From contig PAYI01000040.1 of NCBI GenBank assembly GCA_002714815.1, forward strand, positions 59,613-72,414: a stretch of 12,802 nt of DNA, read 5' to 3'. The first letter of the stretch is position 1. Every line of letters begins with the position of its first letter. Below the pieces are notes generated by a model. The model was not told the DNA's origin, ran no database searches, and saw nothing but the letters and a program-made list of their open reading frames with translations. The stretch is from Flavobacteriaceae bacterium. Its GTDB lineage: Bacteria > Bacteroidota > Bacteroidia > Flavobacteriales > Flavobacteriaceae. Below, piece after piece: positions 1 to 6,624 of this stretch. Position numbers and translations under genes: made by a program.

Positions 1-423
1 AAACATAATGATTCAAAAGCTATATACGATTTTGGAGTATTACTTGGAATAGCATTCCAGATTAAAGATGATTATTTAGATGCTTTTGGAAATCCATCAT
101 CTTTTGGTAAACAATTGGGAGGAGATATTATTGAAAATAAAAAAACTATCTTATTCCATCTGGCGATGTCTATGGGATCCATTGCAGAACAAAATCAACT
201 AAAAAAATGGTTTGCATCTCCAATTCAAAGAGTAAATGCAAACAATAAAATTAAAGCAGTTAAAAATATTTTTGATTCTACGGGAGCAAGTAAAGCATGC
301 CAAAACTTGGTTACTCACTATACAGAATCTGCCTTTGAAAATATTCTTACTTTAGATATTGAAGATAAGGGTAAGAAATTATTTAAAGCCTTTGGCATTT
401 ATTTAATGAATCGTCAATTTTAA
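1..423 (+). CDS. Polyprenyl diphosphate synthase, C-terminal part (5' end outside window)
   Basis: This is the last 140 codons of an isoprenyl diphosphate synthase, which condenses isopentenyl diphosphate with allylic diphosphates in the cytoplasm. The frame is open from base 1 and ends in TAA at 421-423. The visible part carries the second aspartate-rich motif (QIKDDYLDAFG, about codons 20-30), which binds the Mg-diphosphate, followed by FGKQ and GGDIIENKKT, a conserved stretch of this all-alpha family. Family members are usually about 300-330 residues, so a little over half is missing. The product chain length (farnesyl, geranylgeranyl or longer) is set by residues near the first DDxxD, which is not in view. 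The convergent lycopene cyclase gene makes geranylgeranyl diphosphate synthase (CrtE-like) a reasonable guess, but that is inference. Its stop overlaps the lycopene cyclase stop on the other strand. Confidence 0.88.
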   Translation, partial: KHNDSKAIYDFGVLLGIAFQIKDDYLDAFGNPSSFGKQLGGDIIENKKTILFHLAMSMGSIAEQNQLKKWFASPIQRVNANNKIKAVKNIFDSTGASKACQNLVTHYTESAFENILTLDIEDKGKKLFKAFGIYLMNRQF

Positions 424-1574
424 AAAATTCTTTGGGATAAGGCTTTTAAAAACCAACCCTTTTGCTTTAAAGAAAAGGAATTAAGTATTCTAAGTTCTTC
501 TCCAAAAGTTGTTTTATCGTCTAGAAAGCGGAATATTCTTACTGGTGGATTTTTTTCAAACATTCTAATAAAAAGTTGACTCCCTTTTGAATTATGGCGT
601 GATAAAACATCAAGAAAAAGCAAGTCATAAAATCTAAATCGATTTCTTACGCTAAAATTATTTAATGGTTTTTCTGTTTTTAAAAAAGGTAGTAAACGAC
701 TTATATTTCTTATAGTATTCATAAAAGTAAATCCTGAACTGGCTTTGGTCCATCCACCTGAAGTTCCTATATGAAGTAAACTTGAAGAATTGAATTTTTC
801 AAAAGGAAAACAAGTCATGGGAATTATACCCTGCTCTTTATCTTCAACAACAAAATCTGTAATTCCTTTTGTTTCTAAATAAGATCTAATTCCCTTCTCA
901 TACTCTTCAAACTTTAAAAGTTTTTCTGAAAAAAGTGTGAACTCTACCAAAGCAGAATATTTGTCTTGTGGGAGCACATAGAGAAAGCGAGTTTCATTTT
1001 CCTGAGGAATATTAAAATCCATAAAGAGAATTTTATTTTCATCAAAACAAGGATTTTTAGTCTTTATAAACCAACCTACAAAATGTTGTTGAAGCACAGG
1101 ATATTTCTTTTGATTTAGCAAAGCTTTGGGATTAAACACACTGTTTAAAACTCTTATGGAATAAAAACTTCCTTTTGAAGTTAATACTTCCGACTTTTGC
1201 TCAGTTGTTTTTATATCATTTATCTTAGCTTTTAAATATGTGGTTTTTTTTCTTTTAAGAAATTCTTTATGTAATTTTTTATATAATTCAGCAGAGCGCA
1301 ACATTTTGTATTGGTAGGGGGATAAATCAAATTCTTGATTAAGCTTTTCAGACCTAAACTGGGCATGATTCCATTTTTTTGAAAGTAATGGATCAAACGA
1401 GCCTGATGGGGTTTCCCAATAACACCAAGTTCTATCATTGGTATTTTTTATTTCTTTTTCTATTAAAAGGATAGAGTGATCGTCGAAAAAAGGATCTTCA
1501 CGTAATGCTTTCAAAAGCAATAAACCTGAAGCACCACCACCACAAATGATAAAATCAAAATAGTTTTGTTTCAT
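420..1574 (-). CDS. crtY: Lycopene beta-cyclase (CrtY type)
   Basis: The 384-residue product is a flavoprotein of the CrtY/CrtL lycopene cyclase family, which cyclises the ends of lycopene to beta-ionone rings (beta-carotene, then zeaxanthin-type pigments) at the inner membrane. An N-terminal dinucleotide-binding motif, CGGGASG (residues 11-17), is followed by NDRTWCYWE (about 46-54), typical of this family. QQHFVGWF (about 162-169), EQGIIPMT (about 247-254) and GTSGGWTKASSGFTF (about 270-284) are further family blocks. Length fits the usual 380-390 residues. The ATG at 1572-1574 is preceded on the minus strand by an A/T-rich leader with no Shine-Dalgarno sequence, as expected in Bacteroidota. 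The gene is convergent with the polyprenyl synthase gene and appears monocistronic here. No phytoene synthase, desaturase or hydroxylase gene is in view. Family assignment is confident; one-end versus two-end cyclisation cannot be told. Confidence 0.92.
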   Translation of the reverse strand: MKQNYFDFIICGGGASGLLLLKALREDPFFDDHSILLIEKEIKNTNDRTWCYWETPSGSFDPLLSKKWNHAQFRSEKLNQEFDLSPYQYKMLRSAELYKKLHKEFLKRKKTTYLKAKINDIKTTEQKSEVLTSKGSFYSIRVLNSVFNPKALLNQKKYPVLQQHFVGWFIKTKNPCFDENKILFMDFNIPQENETRFLYVLPQDKYSALVEFTLFSEKLLKFEEYEKGIRSYLETKGITDFVVEDKEQGIIPMTCFPFEKFNSSSLLHIGTSGGWTKASSGFTFMNTIRNISRLLPFLKTEKPLNNFSVRNRFRFYDLLFLDVLSRHNSKGSQLFIRMFEKNPPVRIFRFLDDKTTFGEELRILNSFSLKQKGWFLKALSQRIF

Positions 1575-1584
1575 AGTTGAGATG

Positions 1585-1592
1585 TAAAAGTA
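1585..1592 (-). promoter_or_regulatory. Possible -7 promoter element of the lycopene cyclase gene
   Basis: On the minus strand this reads TACTTTTA, one base off the Bacteroidota -7 consensus TAnnTTTG, and ends 10 bases before the crtY ATG. The same octamer occurs just upstream of thiL. No clear -33 TTG element was found, so this is a weak call. Confidence 0.25.
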
Positions 1593-1657
1593 ACTAAAAG
1601 GGGCTTAGATGTTAAATAATTCCATTAAACTCTCTATTTTCGCTCAAAAATATTCAA

Positions 1658-2473
1658 ATGGAATCCATTATTGAATTTTTTAAAAATACGAATCCAGTTT
1701 TAGGAGCTCTTTATGCAACACTTTTTACTTGGGGGGTTACAGCTTTAGGGGCCTCTCTTGTTTTTTTTGTTAAGAAAATGAATCGTGCAATATTAGATGG
1801 GATGCTTGGTTTCACAGGAGGGGTTATGGTTGCAGCAAGTTTTTGGAGTTTACTAGCCCCAGGGATAGATATGAGTCCAGGAGAGGGATTTGTTAAAGTC
1901 ATTCCAGCTACAATAGGTTTTGGATTAGGGGCTTTATTCATTTATGGCTTGGATAAGGTTTTACCTCACATTCACATCAATTTTAAAGAATCAGAAGGAA
2001 TTAAAACACCTTGGCATAGGACAACTTTGTTGGTTTTAGCAATTACCTTGCATAACATTCCTGAGGGTTTAGCAGTAGGAGTTTTATTTGGAGGAGTTGC
2101 AGCAGGAATTCCAGAAGCCTCTATTGCTGGCGCTGTTGCTTTAGCTTTAGGAATTGGAATTCAAAACTTTCCAGAGGGGATAGCAGTTTCTATGCCAATG
2201 AGAAGGCAGGGTGTTTCTCGATTTAAAAGTTTTTGGTACGGTCAGCTTTCGGCAATTGTAGAGCCATTTGCAGCTGTTGTAGGCGCATTAGCCGTAACAT
2301 TTTTTACACCCATACTCCCATATGCATTGTCATTTGCTGCTGGAGCTATGATCTTTGTTGTGGTAGAAGAAGTAATTCCTGAAACCCAGCAAGATCGTTA
2401 TACGGACATAGCTACTTTAGGATTTATTGCGGGATTTATTGTCATGATGAGCTTAGATGTAGCACTAGGTTAG
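1658..2473 (+). CDS. ZIP-family divalent metal transporter (ZupT/GufA-like)
   Basis: This 271-residue inner-membrane protein belongs to the ZIP family, which imports zinc and often iron, manganese or other divalent cations into the cytoplasm. About eight hydrophobic segments are visible. The metal-binding signatures of transmembrane helices 4 and 5 are intact: LHNIPEGLAVG (H132, N133, E136) and IQNFPEGIAVSMP (N170, E173). There are further acidic residues in hydrophobic context at E202 and at E237-E238. The short loop PHIHINF (about 103-109) before helix 4 has two histidines and may be a cytoplasmic metal-sensing or delivery loop. The ATG follows an A/T-rich leader without a Shine-Dalgarno sequence. 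The gene is divergent from crtY and convergent with thiL, 3 bp from its stop. The substrate cannot be fixed from sequence; ZupT- and GufA-type members are broad-range, so no gene symbol is given. Confidence 0.92.
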   Translation: MESIIEFFKNTNPVLGALYATLFTWGVTALGASLVFFVKKMNRAILDGMLGFTGGVMVAASFWSLLAPGIDMSPGEGFVKVIPATIGFGLGALFIYGLDKVLPHIHINFKESEGIKTPWHRTTLLVLAITLHNIPEGLAVGVLFGGVAAGIPEASIAGAVALALGIGIQNFPEGIAVSMPMRRQGVSRFKSFWYGQLSAIVEPFAAVVGALAVTFFTPILPYALSFAAGAMIFVVVEEVIPETQQDRYTDIATLGFIAGFIVMMSLDVALG

Positions 2474-2476
2474 ATA

Positions 2477-3523
2477 CTATCTTGAAAAAGCTTGCCATCC
2501 CTGGGCAGTAAGTTCAATTTGTTGTCCCAATCTAGAAATCAATTGACACCCTTTTTTTGACTCGCACGCATGACCAATAACACTTAAAAAGGGATGATTT
2601 TTTATTTTATCAAAATCTTTTTGGTCTATTGTAAAAAGTAACTCGTAATCTTCTCCTCCATTAAGGGCTGCAGTTACAGGGCTAATTTTTAATTCTTCAC
2701 AGATCAAACTCACTTCAGGATCGATGGGAATTTTCTCTTCAAAAAGATGAAACCCGACTTTCGAAGCTTTCGAAAGATGAAGGGTTTCCGAGGACAAGCC
2801 ATCACTTATATCTATCATAGAAGTTGGAGTGATATTAAGTTGATCCAATAAATCAATTACATCTTTTCTTGCTTCAGGTTTGAGCTGTCGCTCAATGCTA
2901 TATGAGTAGGTGCTTAAGTCTGGCTGTGAATTGGGATTCACTTCAAAAACTGCTTTTTCACGTTCTAAGATTTGCAATCCAGCATATGCTCCTCCTAAAT
3001 CTCCACTTACAACCAAAAGATCATTTTCTTTTGCTCCTTTGCGCAGAACAATTTTTTTTTTGGGAGCACTTCCCATTACAGAAATCGAAAGAATTAAACC
3101 CGTTTTACTGCTGGTAGTGTCACCTCCAATAAGATCTACTTTATAGTTTTTACAAGCTAAGGCAATTCCTTGATAAATTTCTTCAATAGCCTCTAAAACA
3201 AAACGATTAGAAACGGCGATTGAGACTGTAATTTGCTGTGGATGGACATTCATAGCATAAAGGTCAGAAAGGTTTACCATCACTGTTTTGTAGCCCAAAT
3301 GTTTTAAAGGCATATAAGTGAGATCAAAATGAATACCTTCAATTGAAAGGTCAGTGCTGATCAATGTAGGATTTTTTCCATGTTGAATCATCGCAGCATC
3401 ATCACCAATTCCTAACAGACTTGAGTTATTTTCAAGACTGAATGATTGAGTTAAATGATCGATTAATGCAAATTCGCCAATATCGCTAAGAGATGTTTTG
3501 TGAGGATTTTTATTTTCTATCAT
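2477..3523 (-). CDS. thiL: Thiamine-monophosphate kinase
   Basis: The 348-residue product is ThiL, a cytoplasmic ATP-dependent kinase that phosphorylates thiamine monophosphate to thiamine diphosphate, the last step of cofactor synthesis. It has the PurM/ThiL-type AIR synthase fold. Visible motifs in order are LGIGDDAAMI (37-46, metal/nucleotide site), STDLSIEGIHFD (56-67), VNLSDLYAM (83-91), GGDTTSS (133-139), VVSGDLGGAYAGL (171-183), MIDISDGLSSE (236-246) and NGGEDYELLFT (288-298). All are characteristic of the family, and length is normal (about 320-350). The ATG at 3521-3523 lies close behind a TACTTTTA box and has no Shine-Dalgarno sequence. No other thi genes are nearby, so it is a stand-alone gene facing the ZIP transporter. 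I see no damage or missing key residues. Confidence 0.95.
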   Translation of the reverse strand: MIENKNPHKTSLSDIGEFALIDHLTQSFSLENNSSLLGIGDDAAMIQHGKNPTLISTDLSIEGIHFDLTYMPLKHLGYKTVMVNLSDLYAMNVHPQQITVSIAVSNRFVLEAIEEIYQGIALACKNYKVDLIGGDTTSSKTGLILSISVMGSAPKKKIVLRKGAKENDLLVVSGDLGGAYAGLQILEREKAVFEVNPNSQPDLSTYSYSIERQLKPEARKDVIDLLDQLNITPTSMIDISDGLSSETLHLSKASKVGFHLFEEKIPIDPEVSLICEELKISPVTAALNGGEDYELLFTIDQKDFDKIKNHPFLSVIGHACESKKGCQLISRLGQQIELTAQGWQAFSR

Positions 3524-3524
3524 G

Positions 3525-3553
3525 TTGTAAAAGTAAGTATCCCTTGTAAAAGT
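3525..3553 (-). promoter_or_regulatory. Direct repeat and possible promoter upstream of thiL
   Basis: The 10-mer TTGTAAAAGT (plus strand) occurs at 3525-3534 and again at 3544-3553, a 19-base period. On the minus strand the start-proximal copy gives TACTTTTA (3535-3528), a one-mismatch version of the Bacteroidota -7 box, ending 4 bases before the thiL ATG. If it is used, the thiL leader would be very short. The second copy could be an operator half or coincidence in A/T-rich DNA. Confidence 0.3.
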
Positions 3554-3596
3554 TAAACTATTCTGTTCGTATTGATTTTTGTTTAATTTTAGTCAA

Positions 3597-4844
3597 ATGA
3601 AAATGAGCACTCTACTTATCCCGTTTTTTATATATTCTTGTTCTAAAGAAGAGCCTCAAGCAGAAAAAGTTGTAGAGCAAATAATTTCTGAAATAAAAAC
3701 ACCAGAAATCGTTCAACAACAAATAACTCCATGTATTGATGGTATGGCTGGTGTCTACCCTTGCTTGGGATATGACCTCTTGGCTCACATTCCCATTAAG
3801 AATTTTGGAAGTAATTCCGGAAATGATAATTGGGGTTGGGTAGATCCTGAAACACGGAAAGAATATGTGCTTTCAGGGTTGAATGATGGGACGGCATTTG
3901 TTGACATTAGTGACCCAGAAAATCCCATCTTACTTGGCAAGCTACCTACAGCCACTACCCCCAGTAGTTGGAGGGATATCAAAGTATATAAAAATCATGC
4001 ATTTATTGTTAGTGAGGCAGAGAACCACGGCTTACAAGTTTTTGATTTAACTCAACTGAGAGGCAAAACAATGCCTCAAACTTTTAACACAGTTGCAAGA
4101 CTCACAGATTTTGGGAATGCTCACAATATTTGGATTAATGAAACAACTGGTTTTGCATATGTTTTTGGATCAAATTTGTATGAGGGAGGACCTGTTTTTG
4201 TAGACATAAGTGATCCTAAAAACCCAAGAATTGTAGGAGGATATGCTGAAGAATCTTATACACATGATGCACAAGTTGTTAAATACCAAGGGCCAGATAA
4301 TAATTTCCTTGGAAGAGAACTTCTTTTTGGAAGCAATAGTGATGGAGGAGAAAACAATCAAATTGTTATCATTGACGTTACTAATAAATCCAATCCTGTT
4401 AAAATTAGTTCAACTCCTTATTTAGCTAGTGGATATACTCACCAAGGCGTTTTATCAAAAGATCACAAATACTTCTTTCTTGGAGATGAATTAGACGAAT
4501 TACTTTATGGTTCACCAACCTTAACACGAATTTTTGATTTAACAGAACTTTCAAATCCCAAAATACATCTTAATTATTTTGCACAGGTTAATGCAATAGA
4601 TCACAATGGTTATATAAAAGAAGATTTGTTTTATATGGCAAGCTATTCTGCAGGGCTTAGAGTTTTAGATATAAGTCGAGTTCAAAATAAAAGGATAAAT
4701 GAAATAGGATTTTTTGACACCTTTCCATCAGATAATAATCCTAAATTTAACGGAGCTTGGAATGTTTATCCTTTTTTTGAGAGTGGCGTTATTGCAATTA
4801 ATGACATTGATTCTGGTTTATTTTTAGTAAAAGCTTCGGAGTAA
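3597..4844 (+). CDS. Choice-of-anchor B family lipoprotein with LVIVD-like repeats
   Basis: The 415-residue product is a predicted lipoprotein of the choice-of-anchor B family, whose function is not established. I chose the ATG at 3597 because it gives a short signal peptide ending IYSC (Cys15); an in-frame TTG at 3579 would only add six residues. CSKEE after the cysteine resembles the lysine-acidic lipoprotein export signal known in some Bacteroidota, so it may be displayed on the cell surface (inference). A low-complexity linker (about 18-43) precedes the globular domain. LVIVD-type repeat cores are FVDISDPENP (about 101-110), FVDISDPKNP (201-210), IIDVTNKSNP (258-267) and LRVLDIS (354-360), consistent with a beta-propeller. 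Conserved-looking histidines sit in AHNIW (176), YTHDA (223), YTHQG (282) and DHNGY (336). The C-terminus has no type IX sorting domain; the anchor is the N-terminal lipid. The next gene starts one base after its stop. Confidence 0.85.
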   Translation: MKMSTLLIPFFIYSCSKEEPQAEKVVEQIISEIKTPEIVQQQITPCIDGMAGVYPCLGYDLLAHIPIKNFGSNSGNDNWGWVDPETRKEYVLSGLNDGTAFVDISDPENPILLGKLPTATTPSSWRDIKVYKNHAFIVSEAENHGLQVFDLTQLRGKTMPQTFNTVARLTDFGNAHNIWINETTGFAYVFGSNLYEGGPVFVDISDPKNPRIVGGYAEESYTHDAQVVKYQGPDNNFLGRELLFGSNSDGGENNQIVIIDVTNKSNPVKISSTPYLASGYTHQGVLSKDHKYFFLGDELDELLYGSPTLTRIFDLTELSNPKIHLNYFAQVNAIDHNGYIKEDLFYMASYSAGLRVLDISRVQNKRINEIGFFDTFPSDNNPKFNGAWNVYPFFESGVIAINDIDSGLFLVKASE

Positions 4845-4845
4845 T

Positions 4846-6186
4846 ATGAGTAGGGGTCTAATTTTTTTTTTGAACTTTATTATAGTAGGATGTAGTCCAG
4901 TTACAGAAACCAATTGGTCTTTCCTTCCCCCTGTGAGGAATATTTGGGAATCAATACAAACTTATGGCGGAAGTAAAGAAGACATTGCTAATGCGGTTAT
5001 AAAAACCGCAGACGGAGGGTTTGCTATTATTGGAAATACTCAGAGCACAGATGGAGATTTTACAGGAAAGACTCGTGAAGGGAGTGATATATTTTTGATG
5101 AAACTCGACGCTAATGGGAAATTAGAATGGACAAAGACTTATGGAGGTTCTGAAGATGATCGTGGCCATGGATTGGTTCAACTTTCCGATGGAGGTTTTG
5201 CTTTAGTCGGATACAGTAAAAGTGATGATGGAGATTTATCAATAAATAAAGGGCAACATGATAATTGGGTTTTAAGAACAGATTCACAAGGTATAATTTT
5301 ATGGGAGGAAAGCTTTGGATTTTTAGGACATGATCATGCTTATAATATTATTGCTACTTCAGACGGAGGACTTTTTTTTAATGGCTTTTTAGATGTTACA
5401 GCCTCAAATGGCTTAGGGCAAAACAAAAAACAAACTCATTTTTCCTCACGGCATGGAGTAGGAGAGTTTTGGGCACATAAGATAGACCTAGACGGGAATC
5501 TTCAGTGGCGTAATTATTTTGGGGGTACAAGTAATGATCGCTCTTATGATGCTATCGAGACTTCTACCGGAGATTTTGTTTTAGTTGGTTCTTCTGAAAG
5601 TCAGGATATTGATGTCAAGAATCCTAAGGGGAGTTACGATATTTGGGTTGTAAAAATTGATAAGTCGGGGGAAATAATTTGGGAGCAATCTATTGGCGGC
5701 TCAGAATATGATAGGGGGAATGCTTTGATTGAAACACCCTCAAAGGATTTATTGGTCTTAGGACAAAGCTATAGTGCTGACGGAGACATTAAAAAAGCTT
5801 TAGGGTCATCTGATATAGTTCTAGCAAGGCTTTCTCCATCTGGGAATCTAAAAGAATTAAGAACCATTGGAACAAACACCTTTGAAACGGCTAATTCATT
5901 TCTCCAGCGCCCTGACGGAACACTTGTTTTTGTTGGACATAGCAGTAATTATAAAAGTACTTTTGAATTTGAACCTATGGGAAATAACATTGCACTTTAC
6001 TATACTCTAGAAAATGGAAGCTTGATAAAAAAACATACACTTGGCGGATTGGACTTGGATATAGGGAATGATCTTGTTTTGACCGATGAAGATAAAGTGT
6101 TTATTGTAGGGAGTACTCAAAGTAATTCAGGGCCCTTTGAAAATTCTCGAGGTGATAAGGATATTTTTGTTGCATTTTGGCATTAA
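4846..6186 (+). CDS. Lipoprotein with about seven beta-propeller-type repeats, function unknown
   Basis: The 446-residue product starts with a basic residue, a hydrophobic stretch and the lipobox IVGC (Cys16), indicating an outer-membrane or periplasmic lipoprotein. Unlike its neighbour, the residues after the cysteine (SPVTETN) show no lysine-acidic export signal. The rest is a tandem repeat of about 55-65 residues with the pattern Y/F-GGS-x-x-D ... DGGF-x-x-x-G-x-T/S-x-S-x-DGD ... D-I/W-x-x-K-x-D-x-x-G-x-x-x-W. Units begin near residue 40 (YGGSKED), then at YGGSEDD, FGFLGHD, FGGTSND, IGGSEYD, IGTNTFE and LGGLDLD, making seven. The third unit carries an insertion (around GQNKKQ...RHGVGE) and the sixth is degenerate. 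The chain stops at DIFVAFWH, lacking the last strand, which IWESIQTYGG near the N-terminus could supply. I do not recognise a specific function. One base separates it from the preceding lipoprotein gene, so co-expression is likely. Confidence 0.82.
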   Translation: MSRGLIFFLNFIIVGCSPVTETNWSFLPPVRNIWESIQTYGGSKEDIANAVIKTADGGFAIIGNTQSTDGDFTGKTREGSDIFLMKLDANGKLEWTKTYGGSEDDRGHGLVQLSDGGFALVGYSKSDDGDLSINKGQHDNWVLRTDSQGIILWEESFGFLGHDHAYNIIATSDGGLFFNGFLDVTASNGLGQNKKQTHFSSRHGVGEFWAHKIDLDGNLQWRNYFGGTSNDRSYDAIETSTGDFVLVGSSESQDIDVKNPKGSYDIWVVKIDKSGEIIWEQSIGGSEYDRGNALIETPSKDLLVLGQSYSADGDIKKALGSSDIVLARLSPSGNLKELRTIGTNTFETANSFLQRPDGTLVFVGHSSNYKSTFEFEPMGNNIALYYTLENGSLIKKHTLGGLDLDIGNDLVLTDEDKVFIVGSTQSNSGPFENSRGDKDIFVAFWH

Positions 6187-6248
6187 AATCTATAATTCTT
6201 TTACAGGTTAAATCAATGGGGGCACAACTAAAATCAATAGAAATACTG

Positions 6249-6256
6249 TATATTTG
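6249..6256 (+). promoter_or_regulatory. Probable -7 promoter element of the suf operon
   Basis: TATATTTG matches the Bacteroidota primary sigma-factor -7 consensus TAnnTTTG exactly. It lies in the 98-bp gap before sufA, the only sizeable gap ahead of the suf genes, leaving a leader of roughly 20-28 bases. No good -33 TTG was found at the expected distance, and I saw no clear inverted repeat that would be an IscR-, SufR- or Fur-type operator. Confidence 0.45.
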
Positions 6257-6284
6257 TTAAAAATTATATTAAATTTTTTTCAAT

Positions 6285-6614
6285 ATGATTAAAGTTGCCG
6301 AAACAGCCAAAAATAAAGTCTCTCTTTTGATGAAAGAAGAGGGATTTAATCCTTTAACCGATTATGTTCGTGTCGGGGTTAAAAGCGGAGGGTGCTCTGG
6401 TTTATCCTATGAGTTAAAATTTGATAATAATTTTCAAACAGATGACAAACTTTTTGAAGACAATCAGATAAGAATTTTGGTTGATAAAAAAAGTTTACTC
6501 TATTTAGTTGGTACCACTTTAGAGTATTCGGGTGGACTTAATGGTAAAGGTTTTGTATTTAATAATCCAAATGCAGAAAGGACTTGTGGATGTGGAGAAA
6601 GCTTTTCATTATAA
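6285..6614 (+). CDS. sufA: A-type iron-sulfur carrier protein (SufA/IscA/ErpA family)
   Basis: The 109-residue product is a HesB/IscA-family A-type carrier, which receives Fe-S clusters from the SufBCD scaffold and passes them to apoproteins in the cytoplasm. All three cluster-binding cysteines are present: Cys37 in KSGGCSGLSYEL, and Cys101 and Cys103 in the C-terminal ERTCGCGESFSL. Length is typical (105-125). The ATG at 6285 begins the usual IKVAETAKNKV start of the domain. It is the first gene of the operon and lies 10 bp before sufB. SufA, IscA and ErpA cannot be separated reliably by eye; the symbol rests on the operon context. Confidence 0.93.
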   Translation: MIKVAETAKNKVSLLMKEEGFNPLTDYVRVGVKSGGCSGLSYELKFDNNFQTDDKLFEDNQIRILVDKKSLLYLVGTTLEYSGGLNGKGFVFNNPNAERTCGCGESFSL

Positions 6615-6624
6615 AAAAAAGAAT

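Noticed and set aside
1635..1642. TATTTTCG before the ZIP transporter gene as a -7 promoter box
   Set aside because: It has one mismatch at a conserved T and no -33 element; the evidence is too weak to list as a feature.
2472..2482. Small inverted repeat AGATA-C-TATCT between the ZIP transporter and thiL stops, as a bidirectional terminator
   Set aside because: The loop would be a single base and the stem is A/T-rich without flanking T-runs on both sides, so it is unlikely to form a working terminator.
3581..3591. TAATTTTA just before the choice-of-anchor B gene as a -7 promoter box
   Set aside because: It has one mismatch to consensus, no -33 partner, and sits only 5 bases from the ATG in very A/T-rich DNA, so it cannot be told from chance.
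3579..3596. TTG start adding six residues to the choice-of-anchor B lipoprotein
   Set aside because: The ATG at 3597 gives a standard short lipoprotein signal peptide with a basic residue at position 2; the extra residues add nothing typical.
6532..6624. Upstream in-frame extension of sufB by 31 codons overlapping the end of sufA
   Set aside because: The extension lies in another frame of the conserved sufA C-terminus (TCGCGESFSL), and SufB from the ATG at 6625 already has the normal length and N-terminus.
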